Both the position numbers and the translations under genes were made by a program. From contig CAYUQT010000045.1 in assembly GCA_964446835.1 (NCBI GenBank), positions 1-64,000 of the forward strand: a DNA stretch of 64,000 bases, given 5' to 3'. This stretch comes from CAYUQT01 sp964446835 (GTDB taxonomy: Bacteria > Planctomycetota > Phycisphaerae > UBA1845 > JAFGLZ01). Below are positions 1-9,372 of this stretch, in pieces. The notes under the pieces were generated by a model. It had not been told where the DNA came from, made no database searches, and saw nothing but the letters and a program-made list of their open reading frames with translations. Position 1 is the stretch's first letter, and the number at the start of each line of letters is the position of its first letter.

Positions 1-60
1 TCCATGACTACTCTTATCGGCTAACGCTACATCTTTTCGTGAACCGCTCTAGAGAGTCTG

Positions 61-74
61 TCGCCCAGGGGCGA
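61..74. other. Short GC inverted repeat after the first gene
   Basis: TCGCCC and GGGCGA lie back to back just past the stop codon of the minus-strand gene that ends at 86. This could be a weak terminator stem, but the loop is only two bases and no U-run follows. The rest of bases 1-85 shows nothing recognisable. Confidence 0.25.
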
Positions 75-85
75 TAGGTTGCAGC

Positions 86-1561
86 TTAATTGTACGTGAA
101 GCACACCGTGGCCGTGCAGTCCGATCCGACGCGCACGCGCACCCAGTGTGCGGAGAACCCGTCCGGAAACACGTGATGGGAGTAGCCGGCCGGCGGAACG
201 TCGATCGTCTTATAGGCCCCCCAGGTGCCGTTGCCGATGAAGTTCACCTCGACATCGAATCGCACCTCATGCTTCGCGTCATGCATCAGGTGAACGACCT
301 TCTTGTCAAACCCGGTCATCAGGAACGGGTCTGACACGGTTCCGGCCCGAACGAGCGCCTCCTGCCACGGACCGCCCCAGCCGGCGGGTTTGCCCATCCG
401 CCAGAGATCGTCGATCTGCCCGAACCACAATCCGGTCTGCGGCTGGCCCACAGCGTTGTCCGTCTGATCGCCTGCCATGACAAAGAGGCCACGCCAGTAG
501 CAGAAGTCCGGCACGATGCGGAGGTGACTGCATATCGGGCGAATCCCCCACACCTTGCCGCCGTAGACCATGGGCGGCAGGTCGTAGAACATCCCGTGGA
601 CGTCCATGAGGTACCGTTCGGTCTGGGCCTCGCGGATCCGCATCCATTCGGTGTTCCATGTATGGTCGAAGGATTGACTTGCCTTGGGCAACAGGTACCG
701 CGACCACCGCCCTTCGTGGAGCACGCGGAGGATGACTGAGGATCGGCTCCAGCCGGTGGCATAGAGCGTGTTGCCGTAGCGGGCGCCGGCCACGGGATTC
801 TGTTTGCCGGAGACCTCGACAAACGGGTTTCGCTCGACCACCTGCCAGGTCTTGCCGTCCCATTCGGCCAGACAACCCGCCTCGCGACGACCGAGGGCCT
901 CCGGCTCCTCATAGGTATTGTTGGCGACGACGACCCGGCCCTGCGCGGTGTGGGCGCCCTTGAAGTGGGGCGTTGCCCCGGCGGGGATCTTCAACTCCTT
1001 GACCAGATCGTAGAGCTGCTGCGCCTTCAGCGTCTTGACGTCCACCTCAAACATCAGGCCTTCCATCGTCAGGAAGTAGACCTTGCCGCGTGGGTCGGAC
1101 AGATGGCGCATCGTGGCCGTCAGTCGGTGCGATTTAAGTGCGTCGATCGTTCGGACGTGGCCATTAGGGTCGATGGCGTGTGGTCCGATGAAGACCTGGT
1201 CGGAGTCCCAGTGGACCATCCGATTGGCGAAGGTGCCTGTGACCGAGGCCGGGTGCCGTCGCATGCTCATGTCATCCCGGATTTCGTAGAGGCCGATGCC
1301 CTGTCCCTTGATGTGGGCCACGTAGCCGATCGCCCAGAGCCGGTTTGCCCAGGGAATGATCGCGCCAATCCCCGTTTCGCTGCGGCTGCCGACACCGTCG
1401 GCCATAACGGTCATATGGGGGAAGACCCCGCCGATCTGAACGGGAGCAGATGTTGGTGGCGGTGGAGAAGCGCAAGGGGTCTGGGAAGAAACCAGTTGCG
1501 GGTGGGTCGATGCACCAATTGTCAGGAAGAGCAGAACATGCCAATTCGGCCGGGTCATCAT
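86..1561 (-). CDS. Secreted protein of unknown function, possible beta-propeller
   Basis: A 491-residue protein. The ATG at 1561 was chosen because AAGGA lies about six bases upstream and the following residues form a signal peptide (MMTRPNWHVLLFLTIGAS). The open frame runs further upstream but into the previous gene. The mature part has many short aromatic strands with WDSD, EWDGKTW and LWFGQIDDLW, spaced like propeller blades, and ends in a beta-rich region. I do not recognise a catalytic motif or a named family. It starts 38 bases after the stop of a GHL10-like secreted protein on the same strand, so the two are probably co-transcribed and may act on the same glycan. Propeller fold and sugar-related role are inferences. 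Confidence 0.75.
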   Translation of the reverse strand: MMTRPNWHVLLFLTIGASTHPQLVSSQTPCASPPPPTSAPVQIGGVFPHMTVMADGVGSRSETGIGAIIPWANRLWAIGYVAHIKGQGIGLYEIRDDMSMRRHPASVTGTFANRMVHWDSDQVFIGPHAIDPNGHVRTIDALKSHRLTATMRHLSDPRGKVYFLTMEGLMFEVDVKTLKAQQLYDLVKELKIPAGATPHFKGAHTAQGRVVVANNTYEEPEALGRREAGCLAEWDGKTWQVVERNPFVEVSGKQNPVAGARYGNTLYATGWSRSSVILRVLHEGRWSRYLLPKASQSFDHTWNTEWMRIREAQTERYLMDVHGMFYDLPPMVYGGKVWGIRPICSHLRIVPDFCYWRGLFVMAGDQTDNAVGQPQTGLWFGQIDDLWRMGKPAGWGGPWQEALVRAGTVSDPFLMTGFDKKVVHLMHDAKHEVRFDVEVNFIGNGTWGAYKTIDVPPAGYSHHVFPDGFSAHWVRVRVGSDCTATVCFTYN

Positions 1562-1599
1562 GTCATTCCTTGTCCGACGACGCGGGTTATCGCACCTGC

Positions 1600-2871
1600 C
1601 TAGGGAGTCTCGGGCTTCAGGAACCGTTTCCCGTCCTTGAGCCACGACTCGATGGCCTGCCCGGGATTGAATGTGTAGGTCCGATCCAGCGTCTTGAGCA
1701 ATTCTGGATCACCCAGATCGCGGAAGATGGGGTCCTTGGGATTGAACCGGTTGAACGTGTAGATACCGCTGACGCCCGCCTGCCAGGCCCGCAGGGCCTC
1801 GCCTCGCCACACCTGAATGCGGCCGGTGTCCCCGGGGTTCTTCGGGCTGACGATGCGCGACGCACTGAGACAGGCGTAGACCGGCTTGTCATATCGTTTG
1901 CCAAGAGCGACGAAGTTCTCCCAGGGCTCCAGGTGGAAGTAGCACGTGCCGACCATCAGATCGATCAGATCGTCCTGAAGCCAGCGGATCAGGTCCAGAC
2001 CGATGGCCTTGGCGTAACCGATCGAGTCCGGCACCCGTACGGCGATGAGCATCGGCCGTCCTCGTTTGGCGGCCACCTCATCGGCCATGGTGCGGACGCG
2101 TTTCAGGAGTTCTGTCATCATGTCGCAGTGTTCTTGGGTTACCGGTTGTCCGGTCATCTGCGGCTTGAAGTAGACGGGGTGCCGGAAGAAGTCGAGTTCG
2201 AGCCCGTCAATGTCATAACGGGTGGCCACGTCGCTCAGGATGCGAAAGACCTTCTCTCGCACCTGGGGCAGTCCATAGTTGACCGCCGACCATCTTCGAC
2301 CGCCGTAGCGGAACTTGTCGGCGGAGGTTCCCATGAGTAGTTGGGGGTGTTCCTTCTTCCACTTCGAGAGCATCTTGGCGTCGCCGGAATCGTGCGTGTC
2401 GTTCATCCGCATCGACCAGAAGACCTCCCATCCCTGTTTGTGTCCGAAATCGGCCATGATCTGGAGGGAATCCCGGCCCGTCGTCTGAAAGAGGGTGTGC
2501 GCCCAGTCGTCCACTCCCCGGTCGGCGTTGGTGCGGGATTCGGTCTCCTGGCTATGGTGCGTGTAGACATTGAAGACGCCGGTGCAGTAGAAGATCGCAT
2601 CGACCTGCGAACCCACGAGGGGGGTCGTTCGCTGCTTGAGAAAGCCCTCCGGCGTTCGAGGTCCGGCGTTCTTGGCTCCCCAACAGTCGTTGCCATCGTT
2701 GTTCATGATGATGCGTCTCTTGCGATGGGCGGCCTGGTGACGGGCCTTTGTCATGTCGAGGGCGGGTGAGGGGCTCGTCGTGGGGGGGGCGATGGATTCT
2801 GCCCGAGCTGCGGGGATGGCCGTCAGCACGCCGATCAGACAGAGGAATCGTGTCATTCTGGGGGAGTCCAT
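1600..2871 (-). CDS. Secreted GHL10-like glycosidase-like protein
   Basis: A 423-residue protein with an N-terminal signal peptide ending near ARAES. The body is a likely TIM barrel resembling bacterial GHL10 (family 10-like glycosyl hydrolase) proteins. It has GWEVFWSMRMNDTH for an early strand, then VREKVFRILSDVATRYDIDG followed by LELDFFRHP, the acidic strand-end motif typical of this superfamily. Later come LIAVRVPDS and DLIDLMVGTCYF. Such proteins are usually assigned to polysaccharide cleavage, but substrates are rarely known. AAGGA lies about 11 bases before the ATG at 2871. It is the first gene of a two-gene unit with the secreted protein ending at 86, and starts 88 bases past the stop of purD. 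The exact reaction is not predictable from sequence. Confidence 0.8.
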   Translation of the reverse strand: MDSPRMTRFLCLIGVLTAIPAARAESIAPPTTSPSPALDMTKARHQAAHRKRRIIMNNDGNDCWGAKNAGPRTPEGFLKQRTTPLVGSQVDAIFYCTGVFNVYTHHSQETESRTNADRGVDDWAHTLFQTTGRDSLQIMADFGHKQGWEVFWSMRMNDTHDSGDAKMLSKWKKEHPQLLMGTSADKFRYGGRRWSAVNYGLPQVREKVFRILSDVATRYDIDGLELDFFRHPVYFKPQMTGQPVTQEHCDMMTELLKRVRTMADEVAAKRGRPMLIAVRVPDSIGYAKAIGLDLIRWLQDDLIDLMVGTCYFHLEPWENFVALGKRYDKPVYACLSASRIVSPKNPGDTGRIQVWRGEALRAWQAGVSGIYTFNRFNPKDPIFRDLGDPELLKTLDRTYTFNPGQAIESWLKDGKRFLKPETP

Positions 2872-2958
2872 CTGAGAGCCCTTTCCTTGGAGGATCGGTA
2901 CCTCACATTGCAGATCGCTACGCCCCTGCAGCCTGCATGCTCCCTGAGGCTACTGCCT

Positions 2959-4227
2959 CTACAGGATGGCTTTGGAAGCAATATCGCGACGGGCATACGC
3001 CCCATCGTAAGAAATCATATCGACGGCTTCATAGGCTCGCTTCTGCGCGTCGGCAATGGTCGTGCCGACGGCGGTGACGCCGAGAACGCGTCCGCCGCTG
3101 GTCACGACGCGTCCGTTGTCGAGCTTTGTGCCCGCGTGGAAGACCATGACGTCTTTGAGCTGCGCGGCCTCGTTCAGTCCGGTGATGACCTTTCCCTTCT
3201 CATAGGGACCGGGATAGCCTTTGGAGGCCATGACCACACAGACGGCAGGGCGAGGGTCCCATTGGAGGGTGACCTGATCGAGTTGGCCACGGGTGACCGC
3301 CTCGAAGACCTCGACGATATCGGTCTTGAGCCGCATCAAGATGGGTTGGGTTTCGGGGTCGCCGAAGCGGCAGTTGAATTCAAGGACGCGGGGTCCCGCG
3401 GTGGTGAGCATCACCCCGGCGTAGAGGATGCCTCGATAGGTGACTCCGTCTCGATTGAGGGCGTCGACGACGGGGACGAAGACATCTCGCTCGATCTGGG
3501 CCATGATGGGTTCGGTCACGACCGGGGCGGGACTGTAGGCACCCATTCCGCCCGTGTTGGGGCCGGTATCGCCATCGCCGATGGCCTTGTGGTCCTGGCT
3601 GGATTCCATGATGTAGATCGAGCGTCCGTCGACGAACGCCAGGATGGAGGCCTCCTGTCCTGTGAGCTTCTCCTCGACCACGACGGTGGTACCGGCATCG
3701 CCGAACTCGCGGTCCTTCATGATTCGTTCGACGGCGAGGAGGGCGGCGGCGGGTTCGTCACAGACCACGACGCCCTTGCCGGCCGCCAGTCCGGCTGCCT
3801 TGACCACGATCGGTTCGTCGCGTGTAGCAATGTAGTCGTAGGCCGATTTGAAATTGTCGAAGATGCGCCCCTCTGCGGTGGGCACGGCATGCTGCCGCAT
3901 GAGTTGCTTGGCGTAGGCCTTGTCGCCCTCGAGCCTGGCGGCAGCTTTTGAAGGGCCGAAGGCCCGCAGTCCGGCCTGTTCGAAGAGATCGACGATACCA
4001 GCACACAGGGGGGCTTCGGGGCCGACTACGGTCAGGTCGATCTGGTTTTGACGGGCGAAGGTCAGCAGGGCATCGATGTCTTCGACCTGGATGGGCACCG
4101 GGGTTGCGATGCCGGCGATACCGGCGTTGCCCGGGGCACAGAACAGGCGACTGCACTGGCGCGATTGCTTGATCTTCCAAGCCAACGCGTGTTCGCGACC
4201 GCCGCTACCGACCAGAAGGATGTTCAT
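2959..4227 (-). CDS. purD: Phosphoribosylamine-glycine ligase (GARS)
   Basis: This cytoplasmic enzyme joins glycine to 5-phosphoribosylamine with ATP, the second step of purine synthesis. The 422-residue length fits a monofunctional PurD. The N-terminus MNILLVGSGGREHALAWK is the hallmark Rossmann-like start. The ATP-grasp part follows with KAAGLAAGKGVVVC, the conserved GGMGAYSPAP loop, and EFNCRFGDPETQ, which carries metal ligands. The C-terminal domain (SKGYPGPYEKG, GGRVLGVTAVG) is complete. GAGG lies shortly before the ATG at 4227. No other purine gene is nearby, so it stands alone beside secreted-protein genes and is probably transcribed independently. Confidence 0.97.
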   Translation of the reverse strand: MNILLVGSGGREHALAWKIKQSRQCSRLFCAPGNAGIAGIATPVPIQVEDIDALLTFARQNQIDLTVVGPEAPLCAGIVDLFEQAGLRAFGPSKAAARLEGDKAYAKQLMRQHAVPTAEGRIFDNFKSAYDYIATRDEPIVVKAAGLAAGKGVVVCDEPAAALLAVERIMKDREFGDAGTTVVVEEKLTGQEASILAFVDGRSIYIMESSQDHKAIGDGDTGPNTGGMGAYSPAPVVTEPIMAQIERDVFVPVVDALNRDGVTYRGILYAGVMLTTAGPRVLEFNCRFGDPETQPILMRLKTDIVEVFEAVTRGQLDQVTLQWDPRPAVCVVMASKGYPGPYEKGKVITGLNEAAQLKDVMVFHAGTKLDNGRVVTSGGRVLGVTAVGTTIADAQKRAYEAVDMISYDGAYARRDIASKAIL

Positions 4228-4461
4228 CAGTTACGCCTCACATAATGATTCAGGGTCTATCAGGAATCCGGATGGATTCTACGGAGGCTCGTCGGCGGGA
4301 GCAAGTCGAGGGTAGAATGCCGGGCGCCCAGGCAGGGGATACATGATGATTCGCTTGCCAGGGGCGATTCAAAGACATCGACTCTTCTGCGGCGGAGGTT
4401 GGCGAAGATTGGACGGGTTGGTGCTGACGGATCCGTCCGTGTATGTGGGGAGTGAGATTGG

Positions 4462-7400
4462 ATGAAGGTCACCGTCTCGTTCGACAAGGGCGTGCTGGGC
4501 GTGTCGGTCGCGATGTGCCTGGTGTCCTGTGCGGCGCAGCACGTCAGGGCCGATGTAATTACGGCTCAGGACGCTCCGGGTTGGATGGACGACGGGAGCC
4601 GTGCCGCAGACTGGCGGGCTCGGCCGGATTGGCTGAGCAATCCGGACCCATGCGCGGCCGTACATTCCGACGGCGGATCGCTTCGCTTCAGCGTCGGATC
4701 ACCCGGACGTGGCATGAAGTGGTCGCGAGCATTTGCTCCACTGGTGCTCGCAGAGACTCCGTATTTTCTCCTGCGATACCGAGCGGACCGGATCGACAGT
4801 CGGTCGGAAGACTATGCCGTCTATCTGGACGATGGAGTGGCGAGGGTGCAGTGCAGCCCGATCCGACTGAAGGATTTGAATACGGAAGGGAAATGGGAGC
4901 TGTTGTGCGTCGACGTGCGTCGGATCACGGCCGCGTCAACGGTTCAAGGGATTGCCGTTCAGGTTCAAGCTGGATCGATGGGAAAGGCGGAAGTGTGGGT
5001 GGATGAAGTGGGGCTTTGTCCTACTCCTCCGTCGGGCGCACGATGGGTGGGAGGCACTTCAGAGGCGCCGGTTCGCCCTGACCAGTCCGTCGATCTGTCC
5101 GTCCTGACCTGGCAGGCACAGCCTGGGTGGTTGGGCAATCCAGGGCAACCTGCCGCGGCGGTTCACGATAGAAGTCGGGGGAGCACGCTCTTCCGGGTGA
5201 GAGAGGGTTCCCGGGGGATGAAATGGTCCTGTGGCTTGCCGAACGGGCTTGATCTGAGTCAGTGGCGATATCTGCGAGTGGAGTATGCGGCGAGGAGCAT
5301 CCGGCCGCACGAAGACTACGCGATCTGCCTGCTTGGGGTGACCCGGGAGGGTTCGGCCTCGGGGGTGGAAGAGGTGATTCGTGGGACGGACCTGCAGGCC
5401 GATGGCCTTCGTCGTGTGTTGGTCGTGCGGCTGGCGGAGGCGGCTGCTCGGCTGCCCAAGGCGACGGGGCTGGCGGTACAGGTTCAGGCGGATCGCGGCC
5501 CTGCGACTATTGAGATCGGCAGCATTGGTCTACTTCAGGTCAGACCACCGACCACGTTGGACAGGATGGTACCTGTTCGCACCGGGGCGTCCTTCACCGG
5601 ATTTGCGGCCGTCGATGTGGGTGAGGCGGGGAATCAGAGCCTGCCGCCGGTCCTGAGGGCTCTGGACCTGTCGGGCTGGCCGACGGAGCGACAGGTGACC
5701 GTCAACGATATTCCCTTTGAGCTTGGAGCGGGACAGCGGCATCTGGCAGCGACGGGTGTCGTTGCGAAGGGCGAACGGACCCTCACCATCGGTCGGAAGG
5801 TGTCACAGGTCTTCCTGTTGACGCTGGGTGTGTTTCGCGGTCGTGAGGAAGACGTCTACGGAGGCGGCGAGCTGCGTCGGATCGTTGGGGTGGATCGGTT
5901 TCGTTGTCGGGTCGAGTATGACGATGGGACAATCGACGAATGCCTGCCGGGTAGCGTGTCGACCGGGCGATGGGAGATTGTTGCCGGGCCGCAGGTCTTG
6001 TGTGTGAATACGGATTCGGGACGGGTTCTACGTTCGATCACGCTCTGCGACATGACGCCTCGTGCCGGCTTTGTCGTTGCGGCGGTGACAGCTCGTACGG
6101 AGGGCGAGCGATTGTTCCGAGGTCTTGATGAGTCGTCATCACCTCCGGTCGTCAAGCGAAGGATGCAGAATCCCGACGTGGGGACGTCGGCGTGTGAGGT
6201 CACCGACGGCGCCGGCAGGCTTCGATTCAGAAACAGGTTGTGGGAGGTCTGTGTGGACCCCCGGCCGGAGATTGGCCTCTGCAGCATTCGGGACATCCTC
6301 GGCGGGATGGATGTGATGTCGACCGCCCCGTCACGACCGTTCTTCCGTCTTTCGATCGACGGCAAACCGTTGGAGCCTCAGGAGATTGAGCGGATTAGCA
6401 GCACTGCGACGGAACCCCTCGTCCCTGGCCGGCCCGTCGAATGGGTGTACCGGTCGAAGGCTCATGTGGGCATCGAGTTCCGTGTTTCGCTCGATCTGCG
6501 GGGCGACGGGGCTCTGCGATTCCGCGCTCGTCTGGTGAATGTCGGTGGCGACGTGCACCGGGTCGGTATGGGGTATCCCCGGATCGGTCCCTATCGGCTC
6601 GGACGTGACGGCGCCGAGAGCGAATACGTCTTTCCAGGACGGGGGTTCAACATTGGCAAGGGGGACACTCAGCTACGTCAGAGGTACGGCGGCCTGTTTC
6701 CTCATCAGTTCCTGGCGACGGTCAACGCGGCCGAAGGGATGGGCCTGCACCTCTGGACCGAGGACACCACCTGTATTGAGCGGTACTACGCGTTGGAGAA
6801 GAGCGGGTCGGATCTGACGATGGGCGTGAGTTATCCGGAGCGTCCAATCGGCCCGGGCCATACGCGGGTGCTGGCCGACACAATGCTTGCCATTGGCGAT
6901 GGCGACTGGCACACGGCATTTGACACATACAGATCGTGGCTGAGGACATGGTACAGGCCGGCGCAGCCGCGGAACCCGTGGTTTCGCGAAGTCTTCAACT
7001 TCCGCCAGCGTTTCCTGCATTGGCTCGACCCACTGTACGATGCGAAGAGGGGGCAGATCGGGTTGGATCGGGCGATTTCGGAGGCGAACAGCGCCTTTGG
7101 TGGTGCGGAGTATCTGCACCTCTTCGATTGGGGATACTGCGGGCCCTTCGGTCGGATCTATGGGCGCATCGGCGATCTGGATCCCTATGATTATCTGCGA
7201 GGGGGGCAGCGAGGCCTTGCGGATGCGATCGCGGGTGTTCGTTGTGGCGGCGTTCCGGTGGGATTGTATATCGAGGGGTATCTCTTGGATGAGAGAGGCC
7301 GGCTCGGGCGGCAGTATGGTCGGGCCTGGCAGGTCCGGGGCGCTGACGGGAGTTGGGGGCGATGGCCGGAGAGTACGGAGCTGTATGTGTGTCCCGGCGT

Positions 7401-8235
7401 GCAGGCATGGCGGGACATTCAGGCGGCAACGTATGCCCGAAAGGTTCAGGAGCTTGATGTCGACGGGATGTACGTCGATCAGTTCGGTTTCACGGGTACA
7501 GACAAGGATTGCTACAGCGATGGCCATGGGCATCCGGTGCCGAGCAATCCGGTCGTGACGGAACTGGAGACGCTGAAGGCCATCCGGCGGTCGGTGGATG
7601 CCGTCAAGCCGGGCGTGGCGATCTATACCGAGGAGACGCCCTGTGATGTCACCAGCCAGTATCAGGACGGGAGCTTCACGTATGCACTGAGCGAACATCG
7701 CTGGCGCGACTCCCAGGTGCCGCTGAATCTGTACCGATTCGCGCTGCCCGACTTCAAGACCTTCGAGATCCTTATCTGTGACAAACCGACGGGATCATGG
7801 GCGACCGGTATTCGATGGGCATTCTTCAACGGCGAAGGGCTCTGGCTCGAGGGGCCTGCGGAGGAATGGTTCGAGGCTCAGACTCGGGCGGAGATTCGAA
7901 CATGCCATGCGGTTCTGCGTCGGCACAAGGATGCATTCACGTCGGACTGCCCTGTTCCTCTTGTTCCGGTTCTGATGGGTGGGGTCTGCGCGAATTACTT
8001 TCCCCGGCAGGACAAGGAGGTCTGGACGCTCTACAATTCGCGGCATCATACGGTTCGCGGCGAGGTGCTGCGGACGGCTCATCGGAGTGGGTGGAGTTGG
8101 CAGGATGCATTTCAGGACCGTGCCGCATCGGTGCGAACGGAAGAGGGGTACGACGTCGTGACAACGGCGATCGGACCGCAAGGGGTGGGCTGCCTGGTGC
8201 GGACGCGTGCCGGCGAGAGATCGGCAAGTCGCTGA
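4462..8235 (+). CDS. Very large secreted glycosidase-like lipoprotein (DUF6259-like) with duplicated N-terminal module
   Basis: A 1257-residue protein. The hydrophobic start ends in LVSC at Cys23, a good lipobox, so it is probably membrane-anchored and exported. Two related jelly-roll-like modules follow, around residues 35-200 and 210-355. Each has a Trp-Leu-x-Asn-Pro segment, an AAVH-type motif and GMKWS at residues 84-88 and 252-256, then a strand with EDYA. They look like tandem carbohydrate-binding domains from an internal duplication. The C-terminal two thirds (from about 580) resembles DUF6259-type TIM-barrel glycosidase-like proteins. Candidate acids are D999, D1001 and D1006 in the segment DVDGMYVDQFG, and E1057/E1058 in IYTEETP. 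GGGAG lies about ten bases before the ATG. Substrate unknown; the family call is from memory of similar proteins. Confidence 0.75.
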   Translation: MKVTVSFDKGVLGVSVAMCLVSCAAQHVRADVITAQDAPGWMDDGSRAADWRARPDWLSNPDPCAAVHSDGGSLRFSVGSPGRGMKWSRAFAPLVLAETPYFLLRYRADRIDSRSEDYAVYLDDGVARVQCSPIRLKDLNTEGKWELLCVDVRRITAASTVQGIAVQVQAGSMGKAEVWVDEVGLCPTPPSGARWVGGTSEAPVRPDQSVDLSVLTWQAQPGWLGNPGQPAAAVHDRSRGSTLFRVREGSRGMKWSCGLPNGLDLSQWRYLRVEYAARSIRPHEDYAICLLGVTREGSASGVEEVIRGTDLQADGLRRVLVVRLAEAAARLPKATGLAVQVQADRGPATIEIGSIGLLQVRPPTTLDRMVPVRTGASFTGFAAVDVGEAGNQSLPPVLRALDLSGWPTERQVTVNDIPFELGAGQRHLAATGVVAKGERTLTIGRKVSQVFLLTLGVFRGREEDVYGGGELRRIVGVDRFRCRVEYDDGTIDECLPGSVSTGRWEIVAGPQVLCVNTDSGRVLRSITLCDMTPRAGFVVAAVTARTEGERLFRGLDESSSPPVVKRRMQNPDVGTSACEVTDGAGRLRFRNRLWEVCVDPRPEIGLCSIRDILGGMDVMSTAPSRPFFRLSIDGKPLEPQEIERISSTATEPLVPGRPVEWVYRSKAHVGIEFRVSLDLRGDGALRFRARLVNVGGDVHRVGMGYPRIGPYRLGRDGAESEYVFPGRGFNIGKGDTQLRQRYGGLFPHQFLATVNAAEGMGLHLWTEDTTCIERYYALEKSGSDLTMGVSYPERPIGPGHTRVLADTMLAIGDGDWHTAFDTYRSWLRTWYRPAQPRNPWFREVFNFRQRFLHWLDPLYDAKRGQIGLDRAISEANSAFGGAEYLHLFDWGYCGPFGRIYGRIGDLDPYDYLRGGQRGLADAIAGVRCGGVPVGLYIEGYLLDERGRLGRQYGRAWQVRGADGSWGRWPESTELYVCPGVQAWRDIQAATYARKVQELDVDGMYVDQFGFTGTDKDCYSDGHGHPVPSNPVVTELETLKAIRRSVDAVKPGVAIYTEETPCDVTSQYQDGSFTYALSEHRWRDSQVPLNLYRFALPDFKTFEILICDKPTGSWATGIRWAFFNGEGLWLEGPAEEWFEAQTRAEIRTCHAVLRRHKDAFTSDCPVPLVPVLMGGVCANYFPRQDKEVWTLYNSRHHTVRGEVLRTAHRSGWSWQDAFQDRAASVRTEEGYDVVTTAIGPQGVGCLVRTRAGERSASR

Positions 8236-8354
8236 TGCGGAGACGGGGCTTGCCATTGGGATTTGGAGAATGATACGTTATGTGACCGGGGCATGGCGCT
8301 TCGGTGACGGGCGGATTCTGATGGGCGGGGGTTGGTGTTCGGACAGGGGATCAC

Positions 8355-9365
8355 ATGGACGCGACGGAACAGTGGTATTACGTGCAGAACGGACAGTCGA
8401 AGGGGCCGGTCGGCCTGCCGCAGCTTCTGGCGCTGCTTCCGGGGGTTCAGGGCGAGAAGACACTGGTCTTCGGTCCGGGTGTGAGCGATTGGACCGAGGC
8501 GAAACACGTGGCGGCCATTGCCGAGGCAATGCGCGGTTCGCCCGCGCCGCCGCGTCCGCCGAAGCTTCGAACGTCGGACGAGATCGACTACGAGATCTTC
8601 GGAGACGATATGCAGTTCGTCGAGGTCACGCTCGATCCGGGTGAAACGGTGATCGCGGAGGCCGGCGCGATGATGTACATGACGCCGGGGATCGACATGC
8701 AGACGATCTTCGGCGACGGCAGCCAGCAGAGTTCGGGCATTCTGGGCAAGCTGTTCAGCGCGGGCAAGCGGGTACTGACGGGTGAGAGCCTCTTCATGAC
8801 GGCCTTCACGGCTACCGGGTCGGCTCGCGATCGGGCGGCTTTTGCCTCTCCGTATCCGGGCAAGATCCTGCCGATGCATCTGGATGAGCTGGGCGGGGAG
8901 ATGCTCTGTCAGAAGCAGGCGTTTCTGTGCGCGGCTCGGGGCGTATCGGTAGGCATTGCCTTCACCAAGCGGATCGGTGCCGGCTTGTTCGGCGGCGAGG
9001 GGTTCATCCTGGAACGGCTTGAGGGCGACGGGATCGCCTTTGTGCATGCCGGAGGTACGCTCAAGCAGTTCGAGCTTGCTCCAGGTGAGACCCTTCGTGT
9101 CGATACCGGCTGTATCGTGGCCTTTACGCCTTCGGTTGAGTATGACATCGCCTATGTGGGGAGCATTAAGACGACGCTCTTCGGCGGCGAGGGGCTGTTC
9201 TTCGCCACATTGACAGGGCCCGGCCATGTCTGGCTGCAATCGCTGCCCTTCAGTCGATTGGCGGATCGGATCTATTCGGCGGCCCCCAAGGGTAGCGGGA
9301 GTCGAAGAGAGGAAGGCTCGATCCTGGGCGGGCTGGGCGGCCTGCTTGACGGCGACAATCGTTAG
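8355..9365 (+). CDS. AIM24/TIGR00266-family protein with N-terminal GYF_2 domain
   Basis: A 336-residue protein without signal peptide or membrane segment. Residues 5-60 (QWYYVQNGQSKGPVGLPQL) form a GYF_2 (DUF4339) domain, a small fold found at the ends of many bacterial membrane-associated proteins. Residues 75-315 are an AIM24 domain (TIGR00266): EVTLDPGETVIAEAGAMMYM, then Gly-rich beta repeats including GLFGGEGFILERLEG and TTLFGGEGLFFATLTGPG. The family forms trimeric double-psi-like beta structures; its bacterial role is unclear. It sits 119 bases after the large lipoprotein and seven bases before a GT-C/TPR gene, so it may be co-transcribed with the latter. The domain calls are strong; the function is open. 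Confidence 0.88.
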   Translation: MDATEQWYYVQNGQSKGPVGLPQLLALLPGVQGEKTLVFGPGVSDWTEAKHVAAIAEAMRGSPAPPRPPKLRTSDEIDYEIFGDDMQFVEVTLDPGETVIAEAGAMMYMTPGIDMQTIFGDGSQQSSGILGKLFSAGKRVLTGESLFMTAFTATGSARDRAAFASPYPGKILPMHLDELGGEMLCQKQAFLCAARGVSVGIAFTKRIGAGLFGGEGFILERLEGDGIAFVHAGGTLKQFELAPGETLRVDTGCIVAFTPSVEYDIAYVGSIKTTLFGGEGLFFATLTGPGHVWLQSLPFSRLADRIYSAAPKGSGSRREEGSILGGLGGLLDGDNR

Positions 9366-9372
9366 GGAGCCG

